Positions 1 through 5,384 are shown, counted from the stretch's first letter. The stretch: 5,558 bases of DNA from Oscillospiraceae bacterium (GCA_031288675.1 JAITQY010000015.1:1-5558); one strand, 5' to 3'. The notes: a model not told the origin generated them from the letters alone. Program-made: numbers and translations.

Positions 1-43
1 TTTCACGCTTGGTGAACTGAGTTTGTTTAATCCGGCGTTCCAT
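1..43 (-). CDS. N-terminal fragment of an unidentified minus-strand gene
   Basis: An ATG on the minus strand at 43-41 opens a reading frame that stays open to the left edge, giving 14 codons (MERRIKQTQFTKRE). The start is supported by an AAGGAG ribosome binding site 10 bases upstream and by a consensus promoter at 77-105, so this is very likely the true 5' end of a gene. The visible N-terminus is basic and hydrophilic, with no signal peptide or membrane segment. That is too little to name a family. The gene is transcribed divergently from the DUF1648-mntP unit. Confidence 0.7.
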   Translation of the reverse strand, partial: MERRIKQTQFTKRE

Positions 44-53
44 AGTTGTAAAA

Positions 54-59
54 CTCCTT
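54..59 (-). promoter_or_regulatory. Ribosome binding site of the left-edge gene
   Basis: The minus strand reads AAGGAG here (CTCCTT on the plus strand), 10 bases before the ATG at 43. This is the main support for calling the short fragment at 1-43 a real gene start. Confidence 0.75.
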
Positions 60-76
60 CTTATGGCTTTTTGAAA

Positions 77-105
77 ATTATAACACACAAGCCGCCGCTT
101 GTCAA
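77..105 (-). promoter_or_regulatory. Sigma-A promoter of the left-edge gene
   Basis: On the minus strand there is an exact -35 TTGACA (105-100), a 17-base spacer and an exact -10 TATAAT (82-77). The -10 is preceded by TGT, which makes it an extended -10. Transcription should start near 70, leaving a leader of roughly 27 bases before the ATG at 43. This is a full consensus match, so strong basal expression is likely. Confidence 0.88.
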
Positions 106-155
106 TAATCAATAGTTAATAATCCAAACCGTCTTTCGCGCGCGGTATTTTTCGC

Positions 156-184
156 TTGACAACGACAGTTGAACGTGATATGTT
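156..184 (+). promoter_or_regulatory. Promoter of the DUF1648-mntP unit
   Basis: An exact TTGACA (156-161) is followed after 17 bases by TATGTT (179-184), which is preceded by TGA, an extended -10. The -10 itself matches only 4 of 6 consensus positions, so this promoter is weaker than the divergent one at 77-105. The predicted start near 191 leaves a leader of about 22 bases. No yybP-ykoY-like manganese riboswitch fits in so short a leader. Confidence 0.7.
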
Positions 185-197
185 TACGCATAAATAT

Positions 198-204
198 AAG
201 GGAG
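198..204 (+). promoter_or_regulatory. Ribosome binding site that fixes the start at 213
   Basis: AAGGGAG ends 8 bases before the ATG at 213. It decides between this ATG and a longer in-frame reading from a TTG at 156. That TTG lies inside the -35 box of the promoter and has no ribosome binding site. Confidence 0.8.
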
Positions 205-212
205 AGATACAT

Positions 213-533
213 ATGAAAAAAAGAAGACTTCATCTTATTGCCGGCACGGCAATCTGTGCGGCTACTGTATTGCTTTTCTTAGCTTTTAACGACAGGCTGC
301 CGGAAAATATCCCTATACAAATCGGCGTTACCGGCAATGTCAGCAAGGCTGTACCTAAACCGCTTTTTGTCTTTGGGTTTCCGATAGTTTTTTCAGTCAT
401 CAATTTGATTAACAATCTACCGCGTTTGAAACGCGGCAATGTCAGTTCCGCAAAGTTTTATATCGTTCCCGCAATCGCGGCGGTGTTAGCGGCGTCGGCA
501 TTATACATAGCGCTTAATATCTCTTTACAATAA
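213..533 (+). CDS. Small DUF1648-type membrane protein
   Basis: The product has 106 residues and three predicted membrane helices at about 7-25, 48-68 and 82-101, after a basic MKKRR start. Between helices 1 and 2 it carries LPENIPIQIGVTGNVSKAVP (29-48). This matches the DUF1648 pattern of LP-x-x-IP followed by a G-containing turn, as in the N-terminal part of SdpI-like proteins. It is short, like stand-alone DUF1648 proteins of Firmicutes, and lacks the rest of SdpI. The function of such short members is not established, and an immunity role like that of SdpI would be only a guess. The stop lies 22 bases before mntP and no terminator intervenes, so the two genes are probably co-transcribed. 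Family assignment is from recognised sequence pattern only. Confidence 0.8.
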   Translation: MKKRRLHLIAGTAICAATVLLFLAFNDRLPENIPIQIGVTGNVSKAVPKPLFVFGFPIVFSVINLINNLPRLKRGNVSSAKFYIVPAIAAVLAASALYIALNISLQ

Positions 534-555
534 TTTATCATTCCGGAGGTTTCAG

Positions 556-1104
556 ATGTCACTGGTCGAATTGTTCGCGATTGCGGTGGGGCTTAGTATG
601 GACGCGTTCGCTATTGCCGTATGCAAGGGCTTCGCACTGAAAAAAGCGCGTGTCCGCGACAGCCTGACGGTAGGACTGTACTTTGGAATAGCGCAGGCGG
701 CTATGCCGCTGATAGGCTTCGCGCTGGCAAGCCGATTCGCGGACGCGGTGAACGCTGTGGCGCACTGGATAGCGTTCGCGGTACTGAGTATCATCGGCGG
801 TAAAATGATAATCGACGCGGTGCGCGGCGGCGAAGAGGATCGCGGAGACGCGCTCGGTTTCAAAGCGATGTTCCCGTTAGCCGTCGCTACAAGCCTTGAC
901 GCGTTGGCAGTGGGGATAAGCCTCGCGTTCCTTAAGGCGAACGTTATCGGCGCGGCTGGATTTATCGGAGCTACTACGTTCATACTAAGCGCCGCTGGAG
1001 TATTCGCCGGTGCAAAGGTCGGCGCCAAGCTCGGCAACAAGGCGGAAATACTCGGCGGAATCGTACTTATAGCCCTCGCGGTTAAAATAGTGATCAGCCG
1101 TTGA
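556..1104 (+). CDS. mntP: Manganese efflux pump MntP
   Basis: This is a 182-residue integral membrane protein, close to the 188 residues of E. coli MntP (formerly YebN). It has two homologous halves of three helices (roughly 3-24, 37-58, 66-88 and 104-126, 130-155, 163-181). Each half opens with the family motif: GLSMDAFAIA around D16, and ATSLDALAVG around D115. These membrane-embedded acidic residues are conserved in the family and expected to take part in Mn2+ transport. The central loop (89-101) is charged (GGEEDRGD). The protein should sit in the cytoplasmic membrane and export Mn2+ to prevent manganese toxicity. The ATG at 556 has a GGAGG site (545-549) 6 bases upstream. It follows the DUF1648-type gene by 22 bases and is probably expressed from the promoter at 156-184. 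Nothing is truncated. Confidence 0.95.
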   Translation: MSLVELFAIAVGLSMDAFAIAVCKGFALKKARVRDSLTVGLYFGIAQAAMPLIGFALASRFADAVNAVAHWIAFAVLSIIGGKMIIDAVRGGEEDRGDALGFKAMFPLAVATSLDALAVGISLAFLKANVIGAAGFIGATTFILSAAGVFAGAKVGAKLGNKAEILGGIVLIALAVKIVISR

Positions 1105-1133
1105 CTGTTAATAAGCCCGACCGCGCGCCTAAA

Positions 1134-1162
1134 CCGCCGCTTAATAGCGACGGCAAATTTTT
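1134..1162 (+). terminator. Weak terminator-like hairpin after mntP
   Basis: CCGCCGC (1134-1140), a six-base loop TTAATA, then GCGACGG (1147-1153) form a 7-bp stem with one C-A mismatch. CAAATTTTT follows. The position 30 bases after the mntP stop and just before the ackA promoter fits a terminator. The mismatch and the spacing to the T-run make it weak, so some read-through into ackA is possible. Confidence 0.45.
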
Positions 1163-1169
1163 GATGATT

Positions 1170-1200
1170 AACCCGTGAAAAGTGGTTGACAATGCGGGTT
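1170..1200. promoter_or_regulatory. Inverted repeat around the ackA -35 box, possible operator
   Basis: AACCCG (1170-1175) and CGGGTT (1195-1200) are perfect inverted arms separated by 19 bases and bracket the -35 box at 1186-1191. The placement would suit a repressor or regulator site. Arms of only 6 bp can arise by chance, and no known operator consensus was recognised. Confidence 0.25.
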
Positions 1201-1213
1201 TGTGTGGTATAAT
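1186..1213 (+). promoter_or_regulatory. Promoter of ackA
   Basis: Exact TTGACA (1186-1191), a 16-base spacer, and exact TATAAT (1208-1213) preceded by TGG, an extended -10. Predicted start near 1220, which gives a leader of about 50 bases before the TTG start at 1271. All elements point to strong, constitutive sigma-A transcription, unless the flanking inverted repeat is used by a regulator. Confidence 0.9.
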
Positions 1214-1251
1214 GAAATATTATACAGCTTTAAGCAACTACACTAAATACT

Positions 1252-1263
1252 AAGGAGTAAGGA
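1252..1263 (+). promoter_or_regulatory. Tandem Shine-Dalgarno sites before the ackA TTG
   Basis: AAGGAG (1252-1257) lies 13 bases before the start codon and a second site, AAGGA (1259-1263), lies 7 bases before it. The closer one has the normal spacing for initiation at TTG 1271. No in-frame ATG or GTG lies close upstream, so the TTG start is the best choice. Confidence 0.7.
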
Positions 1264-1270
1264 ACATAAA

Positions 1271-2482
1271 TTGAAGATTCTTGTTATTAACGGCGGATCG
1301 TCGTCGCTGAAGTATCAGCTTTATGATATGACCGGCGGTGACGTTTTATGTAAGGGCGTTTGTGAGCGCATTGGTATTGCGGACGGAATCCTGACCCACC
1401 GTATCGGTGACGCAAAGTATCCGTACAAACAGGATATGAAAGACCATACCGAAGCTATCGCGTTAGTATTCAAAGCCCTTACTGCTCCGGCTGACAACGG
1501 CGGAGTACTGAAATCGCTTGACGAAATCGACGCTATCGGTCACCGCGTACTGCACGGCGGAGATAAATTCACGCAGTCTATCATTGTCACGCCGGAGGTC
1601 GAAAAGGTCATTGAGGATTGCTTCCCGCTCGGACCCCTGCATAATCCGGCAAACTTAGCCGGTATCCGCGCCTGCAAGAAGCTTATGCCGAACGTACCGC
1701 AGATCGCGGTATTTGATACGGCATTCCACCAGACAATGCCGGAAGTCGCGTACACATACGCGATACCGCGTGAATATTATGACAAGTACGGCGTTAAAAT
1801 CCGCCGGTACGGCTTCCACGGCAGCAGCCACAGATACGTCTCGGCAAAAGCGGCGGAGTTCTTAGGGCGGGAGGGCGACCCGAATTTCCGCGTAGTTGTA
1901 GCGCATCTCGGCAACGGAAGCTCTTTCAGCGCATGCAAAGGCGGGGAATGTCAGGACACCTCTATGGGTTTGACCCCTCTTGAGGGTATTCCGATGGGTA
2001 CGCGAAGCGGAAGTATTGATCCGGCTATCCTCCAGTTTATTATAAACCGTGAGAATATGGACGTCGGTACTATGGTAGATAAGGTTTTGAACAAGCAGTC
2101 CGGCGTATTGGGTATCAGCGGAGTAAGCAGCGATTTCCGCGACCTTGAATCAGCCGCGGCTGACGGCAATAAAGACGCCCAGTTGGCTCTCGACATCTTC
2201 TGCTATGCAGGCAAGAAACTTATAGCGGGCTATGTTGCGGCTCTTGGCGGCGCGGACGCGATAGTATTCACCGCCGGAGTAGGCGAAAACGGTCCGGATA
2301 CCCGTGCGGCAATGTGCGAGGGCTTGGAGTTTATGGGCGTAAAGCTCGATCCGGATGAAAACGCGAAGCGCGGCGGCGAACGCGTCATTTCGGCTCCGGA
2401 CAGCAAAATCAAGGTGCTTGTGATTCCTACCGACGAGGAACTCGTAATCGCTACCGATACGATGAAACTTGCTAAGAAATAA
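1271..2482 (+). CDS. ackA: Acetate kinase
   Basis: The enzyme catalyses acetyl phosphate + ADP to acetate + ATP in the cytoplasm, the substrate-level phosphorylation step of acetate fermentation, and is reversible. The 403-residue product has the normal family length (about 400) and all hallmark motifs: NGGSSSLKY with N7, GHRVLHGGD with R92, FDTAFHQTMP with D149, RRYGFHGSSHRYVS with H183, the phosphate-binding HLGNGSS (212-218), GTRSGSIDP with R245, the adenosine-binding FTAGVGENGP (333-342), and the C-terminal acidic PTDEEL (386-391). By analogy with the Methanosarcina enzyme, N7, R92, D149, R245 and the late glutamate are active-site residues. The start is TTG, and the second codon onward (KILVINGGSSS) matches typical AckA N-termini. 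It has its own promoter and terminator and so appears monocistronic. The usual partner pta is not adjacent. Confidence 0.98.
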   Translation: MKILVINGGSSSLKYQLYDMTGGDVLCKGVCERIGIADGILTHRIGDAKYPYKQDMKDHTEAIALVFKALTAPADNGGVLKSLDEIDAIGHRVLHGGDKFTQSIIVTPEVEKVIEDCFPLGPLHNPANLAGIRACKKLMPNVPQIAVFDTAFHQTMPEVAYTYAIPREYYDKYGVKIRRYGFHGSSHRYVSAKAAEFLGREGDPNFRVVVAHLGNGSSFSACKGGECQDTSMGLTPLEGIPMGTRSGSIDPAILQFIINRENMDVGTMVDKVLNKQSGVLGISGVSSDFRDLESAAADGNKDAQLALDIFCYAGKKLIAGYVAALGGADAIVFTAGVGENGPDTRAAMCEGLEFMGVKLDPDENAKRGGERVISAPDSKIKVLVIPTDEELVIATDTMKLAKK

Positions 2483-2500
2483 CATATAGCGGTTGACGCA

Positions 2501-2532
2501 AAAAGGACGGGTCTAACCCGTCCTTTTATTTT
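2501..2532 (+). terminator. Strong rho-independent terminator of ackA, probably bidirectional
   Basis: AAAAGGACGGG (2501-2511) and CCCGTCCTTTT (2517-2527) are a perfect 11-bp inverted repeat around a five-base loop, followed by ATTTT. It begins 18 bases after the ackA stop. On the minus strand the same stem ends in five T (2504-2500), so it could also stop transcripts coming from the ABC transporter gene, which has no closer terminator. Confidence 0.93.
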
Positions 2533-2604
2533 GCATACTCCGCGTTATTATCCGCAATCTAAACCTTGTTCACAAATTATTTACGATTGCACGCAAATAA
2601 GCTC

Positions 2605-2633
2605 TTGACAAATCAAAAACTTTGTGCTACAAT
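2605..2633 (+). promoter_or_regulatory. Strong promoter with no recognisable gene downstream
   Basis: Exact TTGACA (2605-2610), a 17-base spacer, then TACAAT (2628-2633, 5 of 6 matches) preceded by TGC, an extended -10. Transcription should start near 2640 and run rightward into the repeat-rich stretch, then antisense to the 3' end of the ABC gene. No ribosome binding site followed by a credible reading frame is present. It could drive a non-coding RNA or be left over from a displaced gene. Confidence 0.72.
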
Positions 2634-2683
2634 GCTCGTGTAATGATTAACGCTTCCGTAATCTAAACTCGCCCCTCGTTTCC

Positions 2684-2707
2684 CTCGTCCACTCCCGACT
2701 GTCGACT
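2684..2707. repeat. Degenerate direct repeat, unit 1
   Basis: This 24-base unit matches unit 2 (2796-2819) at 22 of 24 positions. The shared core is CGACTGTCGACT, which contains the palindrome GTCGAC. Similarity ends right after the core: this copy continues TTGGACTA and unit 2 continues ACTAACTA. Confidence 0.75.
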
Positions 2708-2768
2708 TTGGACTAATGGCTATCTCGGTATTGCTCGCTTGCTCGACAATCTTTTGCCATTTTCGTAG

Positions 2769-2787
2769 GGGCGAGCATTGCTCGCCC
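2769..2787. repeat. REP-like palindrome
   Basis: GGGCGAGCA (2769-2777), a single central T, and TGCTCGCCC (2779-2787) form a perfect 9-bp inverted repeat, preceded by CGTAG. As RNA or single-stranded DNA it would form a GC-rich hairpin. No T-run follows on either strand, so it is not a standard terminator. Its form, a GTAGGGGCGA hairpin ending in TCGCCC, resembles dispersed extragenic palindromes of many bacterial genomes. That likeness is from memory of such elements, not from a search. Confidence 0.75.
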
Positions 2788-2795
2788 GTCATACT

Positions 2796-2819
2796 CTCGT
2801 CTACTCACGACTGTCGACT
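2796..2819. repeat. Degenerate direct repeat, unit 2
   Basis: This is the copy of unit 1 located 112 bases further right, differing at two positions (T for C at position 7, A for C at position 12). It lies on the far side of the palindrome at 2769-2787, so units 1 and 2 flank that palindrome as direct repeats. Confidence 0.75.
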
Positions 2820-2906
2820 ACTAACTACCGACTACCTCGCTTCTCCCGTCCTAATTTTCAATTTGCCATTTGCAACTTGCAATTCCCCCGTTTCTCCCGT
2901 TCCACT

Positions 2907-2927
2907 GTCTACTCATGACTATTGACT
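2907..2927. repeat. Degenerate direct repeat, unit 3
   Basis: GTCTACTCATGACTATTGAC matches the corresponding part of unit 2 with three transitions (C/T, G/A, C/T), so it is a more diverged copy. It is preceded by CCACT and followed by ACCTACTAACT, again close to the flank of unit 2. Confidence 0.6.
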
Positions 2928-2983
2928 ACCTACTAACTCGTTACCTCTCGTCCCCTAACTCCTACTACCTAACGCCTACCTCC

Positions 2984-4813
2984 TCACAACACTTCGCGTA
3001 AACTTTTTTGTTCCATATCCTCGCGGAACTGCCTGGTGTAAAGCTCATAATACCGCCCGCGTTTTGCTATAAGTTCAGTGTGACTGCCCTGTTCCGCGAT
3101 TTCGCCTTTGTCGATTACAAGAATGCGGTCGGCGTCACGAACCGTACTTAACCGGTGAGCGATAACGAAGCTCGTCCTGCCTTTCAATAGAGTATCGCCC
3201 GTCGCCTGAATTTTAAGCTCGCTCTCAGTGTCTATACTGCTGGTTGCCTCGTCAAGTACGAATATTTTGGGGTCGGCGAGTATCGCTCTCGCAAAGCTGA
3301 TAAGCTGTTTCTGTCCGGTACTCATAAGGTCGCCGCCCTCGCCGACTTCAGTGTCATAGCCTTTGGATAGCTGCGTGACGAACTCGTGCGCGCCTACCGC
3401 GCGCGCCGCTTCCTCAATCTCCGCGTCGGTGGCGTCAAGCCGCCCGTAGCGTATATTATCGCGTACCGAACCGCTGAACAAATGCGGGGTCTGAAGCACA
3501 TAACCAAGCGCGCTGTGTAGCCATAGCTGGCTTCTCTGGCGGTAATCCGTGCCGTCGATAAGTATCTCGCCCTCACTGGGTTCATAGAAGCGGCAGGCAA
3601 GGTTTACGATGGTGCTCTTTCCTCCGCCGGTCGCGCCTACTAACGCGACTTTCTCTCCAGCGCTGACTTTAAGGTTAAAGTTGCGGAGTATAGGCTCTCC
3701 GTCTTTATACCAAAAACTTACGTTTTTGAACTCGACGTTACCGCTAATCGGTTCCCAGTTATCGCGGTCGCCGGTAAAGTTATTGCCGTATTTTCTGATT
3801 ATTTCCTCTGTATCCTGAATATCGCTGTCGGCTGTAAGCACGTCAACGACCCGCTCCGCCGCCGCCTGAGAACTTTGGAAGTTGGCGAACACTCCGGCAA
3901 ACTGACGTATCGGCTGGAACATCATATTGCCGATGTTTATGAAAAAGTTTAACTGACCGACAGTTATAATGGTACTCGCTGCATCCGCTCCGCCGCGCCA
4001 CATCACCATACCGGTTGCAAAGCTGATTGCAAGACTTGCCGCCGGCATATACACCGCGCTTATCAGCGCGCTGCGAATAGACTTCTGCCGCGCGCGCTGA
4101 GTAAGGTCGGTGAAGTCCGCGTTGTTAAGCTCCTCCCGTACAAGCGTCTTAGTAGTGCGCGCGCCCGTTATACCCTCGTTAAAACTGCTTGTTATCATAG
4201 AGTTCAGTCGGCGCGTCTCACGCTGGTATTTCAGTATCACGCGCTGGAACAGCACCGAAATCACCGCAACCACCGGCACCGCCGCCACTGTTATCGCAGC
4301 CAACTTAATATTGACCGCGAACATCCCTATAAGCGATGCGATAATGGAGCAGCTACCCCACGTAAGGTCAATACCTACCCAGCTTATCATCTCCATTATG
4401 TTCCAAATGTCGTTAGTCAAACGCGACAGCAGAAACCCTACGCTGCTTTTATCATAATATGAGAATGACAGTGTCTGAAGTTTCTCAAACAGAACGCGCC
4501 GCGTGTCGCTGGACAGATTAGCCTCCAATGAGCCTGCCGCCGCGCATACCACATATGTAAACGCGCCCATCATCACCGTTTGAATCATTGTGAACAGTAC
4601 GGCAAACACAGGGAAGCCGTCTAATACTCCCGGCGTCATAAAGCGGTCGATAGCGAACATCGTCATAAACGACATTGATAAGTCCGCCAGACCCCAGATT
4701 ATGCCGCCCAACCCGACTATCATAAACGTTTTCTTGCGTTTCGCGGCATATCCGATCAGTATCTTCCACGTACTAAGTTTTATCTTCTGCGCCTGAAAAT
4801 CTTTTTCCGTCAT
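2984..4813 (-). CDS. ABC exporter half-transporter (fused permease and ATPase)
   Basis: The 609-residue product is a type IV (B-family) ABC exporter subunit: about six membrane helices (roughly 28-58, 66-94, 141-165, 168-190, 250-272, 283-305), then an ATPase domain (about 357-600). The ATPase domain has the A-loop Y369, Walker A GATGGGKST (393-401), Q-loop Q441, X-loop TEVGEGG (488-494), signature MSTGQ (497-501, in place of LSGGQ), Walker B IFVLDE with catalytic E522, D-loop SSID (525-528) and H-loop H553. All catalytic residues are present, so its own composite site should be active. The intracellular loop SYYDKSSVGFLLSRLTND and the later FNEGITGARTTKTLVREE resemble Firmicutes multidrug or lipid-type exporters that often act as heterodimers. 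No partner gene is adjacent, so it may homodimerise or pair with a distant subunit. The substrate cannot be told. The start ATG has AAGGAG (4826-4821) 7 bases upstream and a promoter just beyond. No terminator lies directly after the stop. Confidence 0.93.
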   Translation of the reverse strand: MTEKDFQAQKIKLSTWKILIGYAAKRKKTFMIVGLGGIIWGLADLSMSFMTMFAIDRFMTPGVLDGFPVFAVLFTMIQTVMMGAFTYVVCAAAGSLEANLSSDTRRVLFEKLQTLSFSYYDKSSVGFLLSRLTNDIWNIMEMISWVGIDLTWGSCSIIASLIGMFAVNIKLAAITVAAVPVVAVISVLFQRVILKYQRETRRLNSMITSSFNEGITGARTTKTLVREELNNADFTDLTQRARQKSIRSALISAVYMPAASLAISFATGMVMWRGGADAASTIITVGQLNFFINIGNMMFQPIRQFAGVFANFQSSQAAAERVVDVLTADSDIQDTEEIIRKYGNNFTGDRDNWEPISGNVEFKNVSFWYKDGEPILRNFNLKVSAGEKVALVGATGGGKSTIVNLACRFYEPSEGEILIDGTDYRQRSQLWLHSALGYVLQTPHLFSGSVRDNIRYGRLDATDAEIEEAARAVGAHEFVTQLSKGYDTEVGEGGDLMSTGQKQLISFARAILADPKIFVLDEATSSIDTESELKIQATGDTLLKGRTSFVIAHRLSTVRDADRILVIDKGEIAEQGSHTELIAKRGRYYELYTRQFREDMEQKSLREVL

Positions 4814-4843
4814 TTGTAAACTCCTTATTAGACTAACGGTATG

Positions 4844-4872
4844 AGTATAACAAATTTTGGGAGCGTTGTCAA
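4844..4872 (-). promoter_or_regulatory. Promoter of the ABC transporter gene
   Basis: On the minus strand: exact TTGACA (4872-4867), a 17-base spacer, then TATACT (4849-4844, 5 of 6 matches) preceded by TGT, an extended -10. The predicted start near 4837 gives a leader of about 24 bases before the ATG at 4813. The gene can therefore be transcribed independently of the upstream DMT gene. Confidence 0.88.
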
Positions 4873-4901
4873 GTTCAAGTTAGGCAGAAATAGACGGCTA
4901 A

Positions 4902-4911
4902 CGGTTAACCG
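4902..4911. promoter_or_regulatory. 10-bp palindrome upstream of the ABC promoter
   Basis: CGGTTAACCG is a perfect palindrome centred about 35 bases upstream of the -35 box of the ABC gene promoter, in the gap after the DMT gene stop. It could be an activator or repressor half-site pair, or chance. There is no T-run to make it a terminator of the DMT gene. Confidence 0.2.
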
Positions 4912-4952
4912 CGTTCCGTATTGCATCTACAGATACTCTGCGTGACGGTATA

Positions 4953-5384
4953 TCAGGTTTTGATTTTGAACACGACTATACCGGCAACCATCAGAACCAG
5001 CCCCACGATTTTAAGGAATCCGAAGCTTACCTTGTCCGTACCGAGCGCGCCTAAAGCCTCTATCAGAGCGGCTACAAACAGCTGAGACACGAGTATAACC
5101 GAAATCGAAACCACCGGCGACAGGTCTTTAATGCCAAGCATTACGGTAATAGTGATGACCAGCCCCAGTACTCCGCCGAACATATACTGCTTCGGTACGG
5201 CGGTAAGCGTGGCGAAGCCGTTATTGCCCATAATGAAATAAGCCGCAAGGGAAAGAATGAACGCAATTCCCTGACAGTAAAGATTGGATTCGTACATCCC
5301 GACCTTGTCGCTGAGACGCGTGTTCATTACACCCTGTAAGCTCATCGCCGCGCCGGCGATTATACTGAATAGAAATCCAAGCAT
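4953..5384 (-). CDS. Small DMT-superfamily transporter, YdcZ/DUF606 type
   Basis: The 143-residue product has five predicted membrane helices (about 1-19, 36-53, 67-85, 90-111, 121-140), the usual size for the YdcZ (DUF606) family. Family-like features are the first-helix QGVMNTRLS (17-25), the GGVLGLV turn (70-76), and the LSP then VILVSQL segment (88-102) followed by LIEALGALG (107-115) and a C-terminal helix ending in basic residues. The family is placed in the drug/metabolite transporter superfamily and some members work in pairs. The substrate is unknown, and no second copy lies in the window. ATG 5384 is preferred over the in-frame GTG at 5393, because that GTG overlaps the GGAG site. 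The stop lies 139 bases before the ABC gene, which has its own promoter, so the two are probably separate units. No clear terminator follows the stop. Confidence 0.87.
   Translation of the reverse strand: MLGFLFSIIAGAAMSLQGVMNTRLSDKVGMYESNLYCQGIAFILSLAAYFIMGNNGFATLTAVPKQYMFGGVLGLVITITVMLGIKDLSPVVSISVILVSQLFVAALIEALGALGTDKVSFGFLKIVGLVLMVAGIVVFKIKT

Larger units (their letters stand above)
2669..2983. repeat. C/T-rich degenerate repeat region between convergent genes
   Basis: This stretch fills the space between the orphan promoter and the 3' end of the ABC gene. It is built from loosely repeated words such as CTCGTC, CTCCCGT, GACTAC and CTACTAAC, with strong strand asymmetry: the plus strand is pyrimidine-rich, and 2931-2980 contains only three G. 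Three related units of about 21-24 bp occur at 2684-2707, 2796-2819 and 2907-2927, and a palindrome lies at 2769-2787. A second motif pair, TTTGCCATTTGCAAC-like at 2862-2876 and TTTTGCCATTTT at 2752-2763, adds to the mosaic. The frame open at 2716-2925 is low-complexity and not a gene. The region resembles the intergenic repeat mosaics seen in some Clostridia, but no named family can be assigned here. Confidence 0.75.

Noticed and set aside
156..212. Longer N-terminus for the DUF1648-type gene starting at TTG 156
   Set aside because: That TTG is part of the -35 box of the gene's own promoter and would lie upstream of the transcription start. The ATG at 213 has a good RBS.
185..212. Manganese riboswitch (yybP-ykoY) ahead of the mntP unit
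   Set aside because: The predicted leader is only about 22 bases and shows no conserved paired loops. The 22-base gap before mntP is also far too short.
552..1040. Long minus-strand frame opposite mntP
   Set aside because: It is a shadow of the mntP codons: alanine, serine and proline-rich, with no RBS, and directly opposed to a well-supported gene.
2769..2787. Palindrome as a terminator for the ABC gene or for the orphan transcript
   Set aside because: The hairpin is strong, but neither strand has a T-run after it.
2716..2925. A 69-codon plus-strand frame in the repeat region, downstream of the orphan promoter
   Set aside because: It has no ribosome binding site before the ATG, its composition is that of the repeats (runs of S, T, D, Y, L), and it spans a palindrome and two repeat units. 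It reads as repeat-derived, not as a protein.
2684..2930. Possible CRISPR array
   Set aside because: The repeat units are diverged, irregularly spaced (112 and about 111 bases) and share low-complexity words with their spacers. No cas genes are present.
4110..4457. Plus-strand frame opposite the ABC transporter gene
   Set aside because: It is antisense to the membrane domain of a confidently assigned gene, has no RBS or promoter, and resembles no recognised family.
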